Notes under the pieces: generated by a model
Seen by the model: only the letters and a program-made list of their open reading frames with translations
What the model was told of the DNA's origin: nothing
The model's database searches: none
Source of the DNA: Rhyacichthys aspro
Lineage: Eukaryota > Chordata > Actinopteri > Gobiiformes > Rhyacichthyidae
NCBI GenBank assembly: GCA_036850595.1
Contig: CM072166.1
Span: 16,944,758 to 17,008,757, forward strand
DNA: 64,000 bases
Direction of reading: 5' to 3'
Position numbers and translations under genes: made by a program
In this document: positions 12,491-27,400 of the stretch, piece after piece
Position numbering within the stretch: the stretch's first letter is position 1
How the letters are laid out: the number at the start of each line of letters is the position of its first letter

Positions 12491-15400
12491 GTACAGCCGC
12501 TTTTCTCTGACTGCTTCAGTGATGCTCAAACTTTTTGTAATGAGTTGTAGCACCTCGCCATGTTTAAGAGCCTTCAAAAATATATATGTGTATATTTCCA
12601 ACTTGGTGACTTATCCAAAGATCAGGATGAGTTAAACAGGGTTAGTCCTGCATCTAATTTGTCTTTAGTCCCAGTTTGTGTCTTAGGTTTGGACTATGTT
12701 TAGTCTTCCATATGTTTTGCTTTGGTAAGTTTGATCCTGATTAAGTTCTTGGTTTAGTTCTTGTTTAGTGCAGGTTTAGTTTAGTTTCTTTTGGGTCTAG
12801 TAATGGTTATGGTCTGGGTTTAGTCCTCCTGTCACAAAATTTATAATGATGAGCTTAAAAACTCCTTAATGACCACCACTGTTATGCTTACCAGAGTTTG
12901 TGAACCATTAAGATAGCACTTGGTAAGATAAGACAAAATACATGTAAACATGGCACAAGAGCCATATTCATTTTAAAATATAATGGAGAAAATGCTTTTA
13001 CAGAAGCAAAGCCATGAGAAGGGGCAAATAGGGCAATTAGGAAGGGCACAAAGCAACATGGAGCCCTAATGATGCCTGTTTATATGTGTTTCTTTGCAAA
13101 GCTACTTTTGTTATTTCAAATTTTATTTTAAAGCCAATTTTTGTAACATATTAACTCAATTCTAATAGTGTTTTCAATATGTTTAGATTATTCTGTGATC
13201 TGACCTTGAATAATAGCATTCTCTTTTATAGACAAAGTGCCCCGCTGTCTAATTACCCCACTATTTTGGTTACTGCCTGGCCCCTACTGTATGTTGAACA
13301 GCACCCGTTAGATAAGACAACAATCTCTTAATGACTGGTAGAAGAGGACAGACAGGAAACAGGGTGAGAGAGGGGGGAGTGACAATAGGCAAATGACCTG
13401 AGCCGGAATTGAACCAAGGTATCCCAAGTAAACAGTTTAAGCCACGTGAAATGCCAAAATGTAGTTTGTCTGTTTTTCGAGTGAGCATATAGTGAGTTTA
13501 TAAGCTTAACATAGAACTAATGTGACCATGTTATAACATAGTGTGTAAGGTAACGTGAGCCCTTTAGCCATGGCTTGAAAATTATTTTTCATAATCAGTT
13601 AGTGTTTATTAATCACAGCTGTTTCCAGTTTTAAACAGAGTTGAATGGCACCTACTTTGAGAGTTTAAAATACTGCATTGTCAGTTTAGATTGCATTAAA
13701 CAAGAGTATGACTTGTGACAATAAATAGTAAGTCTCTAAAGTGTAGATATAGCTTTATGAATTTAAAATTCAAAACGTTGCGAATAAACTGGGTACAAGT
13801 TTGTTATTCTGCGATTTGTGGCAAAATAGACACAACACAAATGTATGTCACAACACAGCAAAAGCAAAAAGCAAATTTAAATTATTGATGTACATTCTGC
13901 TTTTGTTTTGGTGCACAGTGAATGATGCTTTTTGTTTTTTTCTATTTCCCACATCAACAGAATCATTTCGTGTGTGTGCTGTCAGTGAGTAGGTGGAGAA
14001 CACTACAGAGCAGCTAAAATCAAACCCAACACATTTATCCTTCAGCTGTTTTAATTGCCATGTTATGTTTCTTTAAGTGATGATCCGATCAGTCTGTGGG
14101 AACGCCCTCATGAGACGATGGATCTCTCAGCGCTGTTTGAAGAACCCAAACATACCCACAGCCGCTGCGCTGAGCTTTAGGTGATAGTCAGAGAGACGCA
14201 GCCATCTGCTCACGCTGGTCTGTGCATGCGAGTGTGCACGTGTGTTTATGTGAGCGTACAGTAGGATCCCACGGCAGCGGAGTAATCATCTCGGGAGCCG
14301 CAGCCAGATGTTACTGTTGTCATGTGGCTCTGTTCTCCGCCTGTTTCACTGAACAACTTCAGCGAACATGAAACGGAGCCAATGGACCACTTTAGAATCA
14401 CTCAAATGGGATGGGGTGCAACTCGAATTCTTGGATTTTAAGGCTGCACCCTTTTTATACCTCTTTTTGGATGAAATAATCTTGTATCTTTTTCTTCCAC
14501 CTTAATTCACGTTGTCATAAGCTGCTTTTTATGTTTCTTTTTGTGATTGTTGTTAGAATTTCTCCACTAATATCCAGTTTCTTTCAAGCTTTTGTCTCAT
14601 TTAGATTAACTGAGACAGCAAAAAGATGCACCACTGTTTGTATTAGGGCTGTACGATATTATGAAAACACGTGATATGGATAACTATTCTGAATCTCTGG
14701 ACTAACCTCCACTTGTCAAAGCAGGAGCTATATCAGTATTAAAAACTAAACCAGGACTAAACTGGTCTACGAACCTTATGAACTTTATTTTGATGCAAGT
14801 TTATATAGCATCTTGGCTTTTGGACGGGGGTCTAGGTGGATTGTTTGGTCCAATTTATTGAAACAGTTTCCTCATAATGTCTGGTGTGTTTGGGGTGGTG
14901 TGAATGAAATGAGTGTATCAAACTCTGGATCAAACTAGCGGTCTCTGGTTCAGCCTAAAACATAAATCAAAGTGTAATAAATAACATAGAAAAGCATGAA
15001 AGAATGAAACCTAAAGCACATGGCTATTTATTGGTGCTTACTGTATACTGCTATTTACACTCCTAGCATGTCTTGATTATAATTGCGCTGTTCTAATGCT
15101 TATGCTTGCGTCTTGACTCTGTTTCTACATCCTGTTGCTGGATAAAAAAGGAACCACTTTACACTCCTTATACTGGTACTGCACTGTAAGTATAATCTAA
15201 GGTGTAAGCAAGACAAACATCCTGCAACAAAAAGTCAGCATACAGCATACTGGTATTAGCACAAGCTGATTAGAAGCCTCAGTTTGTAGGTCAAGAGTGG
15301 TCAAGTTTTATTAGTCGAGTTGAGCCTATTAGACACAACACAACAAGGAAAGGATGAATGAGGCCTATAACACATCAAGTAGAGCCATGTACTATCTTCT

Positions 15401-18400
15401 GAACCGCATCAATGGCGTCATAGCTTTCAGTGTTAATCTTTTTCAACATTAACTTTAGTTGGAGACGCTAAAAGGATCAGGACACAGTTTAGAAACAGAA
15501 CATGTTTTGTCCCATTTCCCTCGTCTAAGGGTCTTTATCAGTTTTAACGTAGACTGGTCTGTGAGATGAGTTTATATGCCTCAGAGGGAGTGGTTTAAAC
15601 AGGTGGATGATAACGAATGAGAGGTCAGGACTAGTATCACTTAGGGTCATTAGCAGTTTAATGGCCTGTGTTGGTGTCAATGGGGGACTTGTTACCAACC
15701 TGTGGAGACCACATACACAAAGCTTGCATGAAAAATCAGTGCATGAAGTCATACTAGAATAGGAGAAGTCATTCAATGTAAATAGTAAATCTGTGCACAA
15801 GACATTACCTAAGATTTGTCGAAGAAATATACAGCTTTTTATGGAAATGGCAGAAAACAGTGAAGACAAATATTTGAATCTGACGACCAGGTTCATGTTT
15901 TCCACTGAGATGGATAATAAGAATCAATAGTCAATATATTCGAAAGGTCCGTGTACTTTCTGGCCAACGTATTTTCATCTTGAGATAAGAAAAGCAAAAA
16001 TCTGCCATTTCCCAATGATCAGATACACTGCAATGAAATAGGAAATACAGAAATTACTTTTTGTTTGAAAATGAAAGTTGGAAAACAAAAAAAAAGTTTA
16101 TTTTACTTAATATGACATCAAATTTCGACTGTTTTTTCAATTTTCATAAAAAAAACCCCCCAAAAAACCCCAAAAAACAAAAGGGGGGTCAATTTAAGAT
16201 TTCCCATTTCTGATCAGTAATTAAGAATCTGACTTGTTTTCCGATTTTGATTTTTTCATATCAAGACAGAAAGTGATAGTAAAAACATGCTTTTACTTCC
16301 ACTTCAGAACTGTTACGTTTCAAAAATACAGGATGCTCTTTGAAAATGCTTTTATCACACTGCCCCCATGGTACCTGTATAATGCCTTAGGATGCTGTAC
16401 TATCTCACAAATTTTATGCTATTAATATTACGTCTTTGTGTACTTTTTCTATATATATTGACTAAAAATAGCTACAGTCTGCTCCAAATATGACACCTTA
16501 AAATGCACCCAAATGCTTTTCTGTTATTAAACTGCTTACGCCATGTTACTGGTTTCACTGTTGGTGTTGGCACTTTCATTTAAAATGCAGACAGATAAAG
16601 CCTTTTGTGCAGCAGTTATTAGGTCTGGTGCAGAGGTGACGTGAACATGACGGCAGATTGTCATGTGTGTCCCAGGAGTGAGGCCAGATGGGGTTCAGGG
16701 CACGTCCAGCCGCTTGACACCAGCGGCAGCTTTGTCAATTGACCTCTGACTCCAGGTCACTTTACTCTGGGAGTTAATGATGTGTTCGCAGCACTTAATA
16801 AGAAACACACACACTCTGAGCACAAGCAGACAAAGCAAATGTGTCATCTGTTGGCTTACGTATAAGAGAGATGGCTGTCTGTCAGAACACACTTCCCCAA
16901 ACAGACATTTTAGGTACATAATGAGTTTAAAGAGTAATAAAGTTGGTTCTTGTTTCCAAGTCTAAGCAATTGCTTGAATCAATTATGTTTATCTGTGTCT
17001 TATAGGGCCCTGTGCTCAAACTTAAGGCATACTAACTTGAGCATTAATAGTACTTAAGTAGCTCTTGGTTCCATCAGTGTGGTGCTGTTACAAAAAAGGT
17101 GGTGCCAAACACTGCAGTCTGTTGATTAAAAGGATAATCTATACTTAGGTAAAACGCAAATATACAATGTTTTCTTAAATGAAGCTGGTCTTGTTCTTCT
17201 GATAAACATATTCCAAAAAGAAACAGTGCTAGCATTCATTACAAACAGCTACTTTGTTCTGAGATGGAAAAAGTGCCCTACAGCTCTAAAGTTGTGAATT
17301 AAAACCATTTTATTTGGTGTCCACATTTCATTAAACATGAGCAGAACGTGACATAAAATATTAAGTGTCTAAATTGCTGGAAAATGTTGCAGCTCTGATG
17401 TTCAAAAACGACTTCTACCACTATTTATTGCAGAAAATGGTACAAATGGCTGCATTCATATTGTATTTTTTACCCTCATAGTCCATAAGAGCACTGTACA
17501 TCAAGCATCATTTACCATTTCACACACAAGCACATTTGCTGGCTACAACAATGAGAATGGGAGGAATCGGGATAAAAAATCGACAACCTTCCAGTTCATG
17601 GACTCGTTCTTCCTCCAAACTAGAAAAGAGTCCTTCATACATATGTTCATAATTATTCTATACATATAACAAGTGTGAATAGTGAATATGGTGCATATTT
17701 TGTATTATTTGTCAGGGGCAATGCAGTCAAACATAGTTCCAAATGTAAAACCTGCAACTGATGTGCAGCATATAGAGTTTATAGCTAAGGATAATTTACA
17801 ACTCCTGTCCCTGGTTGGGCTTTTCCAACACAATACATCAACATAATATTAATATAAAACATTCACATTTCTTTTATAAAGTATTCCTTTTTAAAACTCA
17901 TTTTTAAATGTATTAATAATTTAGCCCCAAAGGTTATAAGCTTCATGTTTGAAAAATATCAAACCGGGGTGTCACCACAAGGGGCGCTGCAAGTAGTGAC
18001 TGTAGACCATCCAGATGTACCACCTTTGGTCAGAGCTCATTCACAGTAAAAGGGCCACAGATCTGGAACACCATACCTGCAGAACTGAAAGCACTTACAG
18101 ATCTGAGACTGTATAATCTTAAAGTAAAACAATGGCTTGAATCTTATCAAGTCTGTGAACACTAGAGCAACATTTGAATAGAGTTTTAATGCAAATAATC
18201 TGTATTGTTTGTACTGTATGTTTTAATGTGCTGTAACATTGTCTCACTGTTTGTTATTGTCTGTTGTGTGTTAGGGACCAGGTCTAGAAATTAGCTTTTA
18301 GCTGGATGGCCCATAGATGGACATGGCATCGGTTGCACTTGATGCTGTAACAATGATTTTTGTTCTGTCCCTATTAAATAAACATATTAATTAATTCACT

Positions 18401-21400
18401 GATACACTCACTCACCTACACAGAATAATCCCAATATTTAAAAATGAGAACAGTTTTGGTTGGTCTTGAGCCACACCTTAAGCCTGGAAGTAAACATTTT
18501 GAAATCACTTAGGATCTTAAATTGAGATGGTAGTGAATTCCTAGCCTGGCAAGCCAGAGTCTGGAAGGGATCGATGCCAGTGCGTTTTCCTCAAAGTGGG
18601 GCCTGGCAGGGCAAAGCATCGAGGGGCCAAAAGATCAGAATGGCAAAGGACATGATCTTAGCAAGGTGACAATCTATGAAGAAGTAAACAAGCGGAGGGA
18701 GTGCACATGCAGTGCGTCGCATCAATCCAACATGGTGTGCCGCGGAGCGCCTGTAAATGACTTCTTCTTTAAAAAGGAACGCTCTTAGTGCTGTGTGCTG
18801 TTGAGGTTTTAAACACCCAATGTTGTCTTGATTATTTAAAACTGATTGAAGAGCAGAGGTGAACAAACTCTCTGGAGTCCCACGCACCATCTTGACTGTT
18901 TTGAACAAGGGACTTGTCCACCTAAGTGTGACGCAAGGCAACACTCCAGCGGCATTCAAATGTGATTGGTCGGTACTGAACATACCAAAGGGATTCATTG
19001 GTTTATAGCGCTTCACCAGACTGTGTTCCTGTATATAGAATATACAGAGAGCTCCCGTCAGGCTGTGCCAGGCTAGTATATTCTAGAGCTTACAGCTCTT
19101 AAAAGAAAAGGCTGTCTGACTGAAAGTTGTCCTGCAGTATGTTATTTTGCTTTTTGATTCGTGGCACTTCTGGTTACTCTGTTGCTGTTTTGTTTCTGGA
19201 TAAATGTACTAAGTGGCTCGGGTGCTAAAGTATTAATGCACTTGATAAATTAATTTTGAGAAAACATAAATTACCAAAGCTTTCAAAGCTTAATAAATTA
19301 TATTTCTTAAGGATGGCAGTGGATTGGCTTTTTATCCATAATTTTTATTGCTTGATTGTAAAGTGATCCAACGTGTTTTGTTGCAGAGGGAGCCGCTTGC
19401 ACCCAAACTGTCATGCTGTATGAAATATGTGAAAAGACAATGGCATGCTGATGATGTACAGTATATGCATACATATTATCACTGGCTGGACTGGAAATAC
19501 TTGAAATGTTATTTGGGACATTTAAAGTTTTATTAATTTATTTATTTATCAGTAATTACAGACTCTGACTAGCTTCCTCCCACCGTCCAAAGACCTGATG
19601 TGTAGGTGGATTGGTGAAAATATATGTCTCATTGTGAATGAAAGTTAGAGTGAATGGTTTTTCTGTCACTGTCTACCTTTAAGTTTTAGCAGTTAACTCG
19701 TGATTGTTCATAGTGTATCCTGTCTCATAGAAGTTGGGATAGGCTTTAGACCCTGTTATCCTCTAACACAGGTTGATGATGGAAAATGAATGAGTTGGTT
19801 AACTGCACATTTTATCAGCTAAAAAATACATACATGGAATTAGCTGCAGTGAGCTCACTGTTAATTTAACTTGTCTATTTCACTTTATTTTTATCAGTAT
19901 AATTATTATATTGACAAATTAGCCAAGCATACAATCTCTTCTGTAAAATGTCAATGTGACAAGCCAGTCTGGATGTTAAACAAAACTGTGAGCCTGAAAG
20001 TCACAACAACAAATAGTAAAAAACAAAAATGATTCACAATGACAAAAAACAATCAAGAAAAGCAAAAATAACTCAGAATATGGAAAAGATAAAATTTAGT
20101 CCATGTTTGTGACTCACTTCCTTCTTTTTTGGACGGCAGGAGGAGGCCTGCATCCAGTGTGAACCTCTGTTTAGCATGAGAAAAAACAAACAAACTGCTA
20201 AGTGTTGAACCCACAACCTTTTTGCTGTGAGGCAGGAATTCTAGATATGCCGCACAAAAGACACACTGTCTTCTGGGCTCCAATTGGGTTATGATTGAAC
20301 CAAGCTGTACTACAACACATCCAAGTTCAGTGTGGTTATACTGTATTTACATAATTATTAAGGGTGCTCACAGTTCTCTTGGAAATTACTTCTGGTCCTT
20401 AGTGGTACTTTTTCATTACACGTGCCCAGTGGATGGACTGATGACACGTCTTGATGTTTCGTTATCCAACTCTCGTCTGTGAAATGTATCCAAGACTAAT
20501 TAAAAGGTTCACCAACAGATCATAATGAGACGTGTATGTGACCACATCCTGGGATGATCTTTCTCTGTCCTGTAACAGACGAGGAGGTCACTGAACTGTC
20601 ACTCTCAAATGTCAATCAAATCCCTCCTGGAGACACTGACTGATCCCACCACTCACAGTTACCATCACGGAACGCCCAATGTTCAACGAGATAAAGTGTA
20701 TCTCCCTTGGAATCAGGCCTCTTCTTTCAGGCTGAAATAAGATTTAGATTCACGACGGCAATTGAGATGGGAGCCTCTGACAAAGACGGCCTAATGGTGT
20801 TTTGGAGCGCAGAGATGGACTGGAAGTTTCCTCCTCAGTGTGCTGTCGAGGATCGATAGCTCTATCTCCTGGCTCTGACCTTGGGTTGACTCCAGCATTA
20901 GAGCGGTTAGCGGTGGTCAGCTCAGCTTCGGTTACAATTAGCAGGAAGCTTTATCCTGCATTGGCATAATCCCCTGACATCGGCACACAGGGGTCATGTT
21001 ACACCGCTTTTTTTCACTTTCTGCTGCTTCAGAGGAATCCATTAAAATCGTTTAGCTCCAGGTCCCACTTGCAATGTGTGGACATGAAACGTAGACATTA
21101 TTATATAAAAAGATATTACACGCGCAGAAGGAAACATCGCAATCAGCGACACTCAACATAAAGCAACATAAATTAAAAAAAAAAAAAAAACCCCTTAATT
21201 TTTTTTTTTTTTTTTTTTGGGGGGGAAAAAAAGGCGGGCGGCTTTAAAATTTTTTTTTTTTCCCCCCTTTTCAAACAAAGTCCCCAAGGGGTTTTCCCCG
21301 CAAGAAACCCAAAAAAATAAAGCAACATAAATGACCCAAGAATATATTATCGTAACAGTGCAATTGCAGTCCCTATAACGCCCACTCAGTTTTTTGAGAC

Positions 21401-24400
21401 AGTCGGGACTAATTTGGTGATCATAAAGTGCTACTAATTGGATTTCAGCTACAGCTCTTGTACCAATCAGTCTTGGTGCACCTGAAACAGCAGCCTGTCG
21501 GACTCTGGGCTCAGAACATTCGTTTAAAATCTTCCTGATTACAGTGTTTTTGTTTAGAAAATAAGTTATGTGCATTCAACTTATTCTTAGTACTCTAACA
21601 CTAAGAAGCTTGTCATTTTAAAAAAGAAAATGACAGTAACTATTGCTCTGTGCACTACAATTGTTGCGTATGACAGTCTGTTGAGCGCTAGATTAATGTG
21701 GGATAACATAATTGTTGGTTATGTACTTCTTAAATTATTACATTTTTTTTTATTTCCATCTGCAGGGATTGAAAAGTCTGACAATGAATCTACATAAGAG
21801 ACCAGTAGTATTTTGCTGCTCCCCATTGATTTCCATCAGAATTCTTTTCCCACTTGGCGACTATAATCGATAATCTCCTAGAAGGTGTAGCTTGCAATAT
21901 AAAATTCAAACTGTTACTTTATGTCATGACAGCTTTTGGACAACATCATATTATTGGTTTAACTAACATGACTTCTAGCACCCCCTTTTTTATTTATGTA
22001 TTTATTTTCTGTTGAAAGCCGGCCTGACAGGTGAATGAGAGGGGGATGAATGGAGTCCGCACAGATAAGACTCGGGTGAACCGGGGGTCACAGGTCATGT
22101 CGGTGTTACCACAAGCTCACACATCTCTCTGACCTCTGCCTCAACCTCCTGACTGTCACCAGACCTGTGTGTCTCTTTATACCAGGGGTTGATTGGTTCA
22201 TGTTGTGTGGCTCCAACATGGCGGCTGGTGGGTTTCTTCTTCAGTGACAGCCTCGTACAGTTTATTGATATGATCGACTATGATTTACCGGCACACATTA
22301 AACCTGAGAGTCTGCAGAGTCAGTGTTTACTCGTCTTGTTCAATTCAGGGAAATCATGCAAAAAACTAGAAAGCGTTTTTGCAGTATCAACATATTCTTT
22401 TTTAATTTCATTTCATTTAGCTACATTATAAATGACAGGAATTGGCCTAAATTTAGCTACTGAATGTGAACACCTTGCTTATTGAGGCTAGTTAGCAGAC
22501 TTTTAGATACTACAAATGTTGCTTATGTTTCCATTGTTGTATAGGCTGGTTGTTCTTGTTAAATAACTACAACATATTCATCTATAGTTATCCGTGTGTC
22601 ATGCTAAATGGCAAGAAATATATATTTGATAAGACGTAAAGACCTACTTTGATGGTTATAGATTTTAAGAAACACTAATTCAAACAACAACTTTCTGTAT
22701 TAATGTTAATGGACGTTATGTTGCTGGTTTGACGCATTATAAACAATAAACCGTTTATATACATTCTGTTATGTAACTTCTTAAAGATTCTCTATCTGTG
22801 CCATAGATGAAAGTTCTGTATGTGACCTTTGATGAATTCAAGCCCTGAAACTTCAACCCTGTGTGGTTGTTGCATATAAATAACCAAGTCATTTTAAATG
22901 GTCACAGTCTCATCTCATCTTTCATATAAAGACAGGGACAAAATATATCAGTAAAGTAAATACAAGACACACTGATATTATATTTAATCAATTACTGGGA
23001 CAGTTTGATACATTCGAGTTGAGAGATAGGGTTGCTTTGTATTGATGTACGTATAGTCCAAATTTGTCCAGTTTCATATTTATAGTTTCAGGAGTTGGGT
23101 TTAAAGAGATAGTTCAGCATTTTGAGAATGTGGTTCTATTAGATCCATTTGGAGCTAATTTATTGGCTTCAGTAGAGGCTAGTGTATCTTGAAGACCCCT
23201 TTTACAAATTACTGCACTATTCATTTAAATGAACAGTGTCAGGTGATGCGGGCCATGCCATCTGTGAGGCATTTGTTTAAATTATTCCTTGAAACCTCAC
23301 AGTGGACATGTCGTGACAAGATGGGCGGACCGGAGTCCCTCTGATGGCACGGTTTATTTGCAATTCATATCACAGTCGTTAAGGGAGCGTTTGATATTCA
23401 TACCCATACACTGACGCCTTTGTCTCGTCATGACGCAGCACATGGGGCTGCTTGTGTTTCTGTGTCGCTACAATGGAGAATAATTACCATGCAAATCGCA
23501 CCAGAATGGCTGCCAAAACACGGATGTTGAGCAGGGATTTAGTGAGAATTAGCAGAAAACACCAAAGGAGGATTTTCTGATGAATCAGATGGTGACGTAC
23601 AGGAGATATGATCCAGCGATGAGGTCACCCTGATCTGGACCTCAGTCGTGTTTCTCATAGACAATGATAGAAAATAGTCAATCAAACTTTTAAGAAGGAA
23701 GAGTGAACACTTTAAAAAGCAAATATTCTGAATATTTGAGACCCTAGTCATTTCTAAAGGCTACTAACCTGAGTATATTATGTCCATGAAAGTATGGCTC
23801 ACAGAGTAAATAAATAAATAATTAAATTGTAGTTAACATTTTATTGTAACTAGCTGCTGTTAAGTTTCTGCACGAATTCTTTTTACAGTAATTGCAATGA
23901 TATGTAATACAAATACATAATACCAGATGTAGTATACTAGACCATACTAGATGTTTATACAGTACATTGATGAAATTAGCAAACAATTTTAGGAAACTTA
24001 ACTGCTGTAGCTGCCGTACTGCTAATACAATTACTACTAAAACTAATAAAGATAAACTACATTTATCCACCATTTGGAGACAAAGTAGGAATGAGAAATC
24101 TACCCCAAAAAGATGACCCATACTCAAGGGAGTGCTAAATGAGTTGAACTAGACTAAAGGTCTACTAGGAGCATGTAGAATAAGTTTTTAGTTAAAGCTG
24201 AATACCTTCTTCTCTAAAAACCATCCTCAGTTTATTGGAACTTAAACTCTTATCTATTTACAGAACAGAATGTCATTATATCTCTCTACTGATAATGAAC
24301 GAAGAGTATTATAACGTCTTTAACTGGGTAAAGATGATTTCTACCAAACCCATAACCTGCACCAATGAAGACTTATGCTTGAATGTGAATCTCTATAAAC

Positions 24401-27400
24401 ACAGATTTGATCTGGGTGGAGTTTGGTTGGACAGTGTTGGTGTGTGGAGGGGTCCAGGTGTGGTCTCTCCTGTCTCGTACTGTACTGAGGGACTGATCAC
24501 CATAAGGCCCAGACGGGTGGAGCAATCTCGCCCTCATTAGGGGCCTCCCCTGGGGTAAGACAGAGAAGGGGGGGGTTCTGTCCGGGGCCCCTCGATGATG
24601 GATGTCTCCTGGAAGTGGACAGGGCATAGTCACAATGGACTGACCCCTTAATGGCCCCTCAAATAGATGAGTGCCCTGCCGACAACATTTTGACACATGG
24701 ATAGGTCTGCAATATTCATATCTGCCTCTGGTTTAGGTGTGCATATTTATCTGTCTCCTCTTTGTTTGATCATTGTTCTCATCAAGCATCAAAGATAAAC
24801 ACAAAAGCAGATTTTTGCATTTCATTTCCCCACCCCCCAAATGTCCCCCTGTGGATGTGAGAAATGCTGCAATTGCTTCACTTAGTTAACACACACAGAG
24901 CAGACACTAGATGACACAGCGTGGTGCTGACGGTGCTCCGGAGGGTCCTGGCACCCCCAGAGTCCACCTGCCACTCTGCATCACAGCTGAGGCCCCCGCT
25001 CATGATGCCTCACACTGATACCACACGCATTACACACCCTCACAGTCACATGAAGAGCTGTATTATACATATAAATTCTTTTAATAAATAATACCCCATT
25101 AAATCATTTTGTAAGTTATTAAAATGTTAAATCATACAACATTAAAAACAAGCAGTCTGTTCACTAGCCCAACTAGCAAAGTAGGAAATTCTTATGACCC
25201 AGTCTTGTGCACCTAGCATACACTAAAGCTGCAAAATCCTACATTAAGGTAAAATGCAAAGACATAGACATTATTAAAAAAAAGCATATTTGTAAATTAA
25301 CTCCATGATTACGTTGATATCCAGGTCAAATAATACACCAATGGTTCCAACTCAAATTCTACAATAATATGTTGTTCTAGTTTTTTTTGGACAAGACCAT
25401 TTTTGGCCAATTAACTTAACATTCTATTGTTGCTGTACAAATGAGTGGGTTCTTAGGGCTGTATTCTGTTGAACTTGCACAGAATGACAAATAACATTAC
25501 ATGGAGTGAGTTATACATGAATGGGTTAAAAGTCTTTGCTTCCTCATCAAAGACTGTTAAACTGAGATCTGTCTGATTAACATATTTAATACATTTACAA
25601 AACCTACATGAAGTTAAAACACTCTAAAACACTGCTAAAATGTAAATCTTTTTGATTACATTACGCCTACAAAAAACAATATTAATTTTAGTAGCAGTCA
25701 TGTTAGCATATTCTACTGCTTACTAGCCCTATGTAACACCAACCTATGGTTTTGTGGCCTTGACAACTCTTTTCAAGTACAAATGTGCTCCAGAAATCCT
25801 GAAGCCACATGTCATATATAGGTTTCATATGGCACCAGTGGGTGATGTTAAGTTATGTGTCCATTCCTTTTCTACTCACAGGCTTCACTGTAATCCAAAC
25901 ATGACCTACTGACTGTACGCCACACAACCCTCCTCACAGTTAATCTAAACCCTCTCAGGATCAATAGCCTGTGGCCTTGGCTGGCCTGCACTAATTCACC
26001 AGGGACGTCTGCTGAAGTATTGGGAAATGGACAAAAGAGAGCTTCTTCAAAGGACGAGGCTTGTTATAAGCGCCTGTATAATTCCTGTGTTCATCATGTA
26101 GCACCTTTGATCATGCACTTAATGAACAGTGTAAGGAGAGGCTTTTTAAAATTGCAAATTAATTCGAGAGATTTTTGAGAGGTTAGCCATTTTCTACTTT
26201 CAAACAGAAGCCGAACATAGGTCACTGTTGTGTAGGCATTGACAACAGAAGAACCTCATCCAGTATTAGAAAAAGCACACTTGATTGTTGAAGGTGAAGT
26301 CAGTGTGATGTTGTGACTCACCAAGGACATGTTTGTATTTTAAGAAGCTTATTTATTCTGATTTAGGGCCACCACTGTGCTTGTAATATTTATTTGGCTT
26401 TGATTTGGGGCCTTTATTAGACTCTACAAAAATAAACCTGGGATTAATGTGCACTTGAACCAGTGAAAGGTGAAACAAATAAAATCAGTCAATATTTAGT
26501 TTTCAGTAGTGGAATCCAATGTGGAAGTATGTTTACTTCCTGTTTTGCTACTACAGCTGCCTAAAGTGGACAAAATGTGCCCTGCTGGAGGAGAAGCACA
26601 CTCTTGTTTCTTGCTGTAGGTTTAGGACTAACTCTTGTTTCAATGCTATTAAAGTGAAATCACCATTTGATATTTTTCTACTGTTTGTTCATACAAAGAA
26701 TGTCCCTACAGAGCTACCGTAGCCTTTCACATGCTCTGAAAAGGAGAGGTTTCATGTGTGGAATCACAATGTGCATTTCATGTGCGGGCTTTATTTCTAC
26801 TTCTACAGAATAGATAAAATGTCTAAATAATGTTGCTTTTTGGACTTAGGCAGCAAACTGTATATAGAAATTATGATAAACTAAATCCAAAATTGTGGCC
26901 AACTGTTCATGCATAAAAATCAAAATTCTTTCTTTTTCAATCGCATTTACTTGATTTCCTTTACATGGCGGCTACATAACGGCACTCCAACAACATACTA
27001 TTAATAACATCATCTATAGACTGCTACCAACTGACTAGGTGTGTGCTATTAGTGAGTGGGTAGAAAATATTGGTGAGTGGCTTTATATTCCTCTATATTA
27101 AGTCTACAATCTACAAGTCACTGGATGTTTTAGGTTCTGTTGTTCAAGTTATATAGGAATAACACCACAAAGAGGGGCAAAAGTTATACATGGACTTTTT
27201 TAGGACCTGTGCTTCCTCATAAAAGACAGTTAAATCAAGATGTTCCTGACAAGATTAGCATACATCTTGCTAAAACCTACATGAAGGTGTTATACAAATG
27301 CATATTAGATAAAGTAAAACACATACAGTATATGCCTTGACGATTATGCCAAAAAATGTCAAGGCTATAGCTTCTTAGCATTCTAGCTCTATTCTTTAAA

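Noticed and set aside
18591..19016. 141-residue minus-strand frame as a gene
   Set aside because: It lies wholly inside a TIR element and has at most a helicase-like fragment; better read as transposon debris.
24235..24696. About 100-residue frames on both strands
   Set aside because: No domain, no splice context and no similarity; probably chance frames in a GC-richer intron block.
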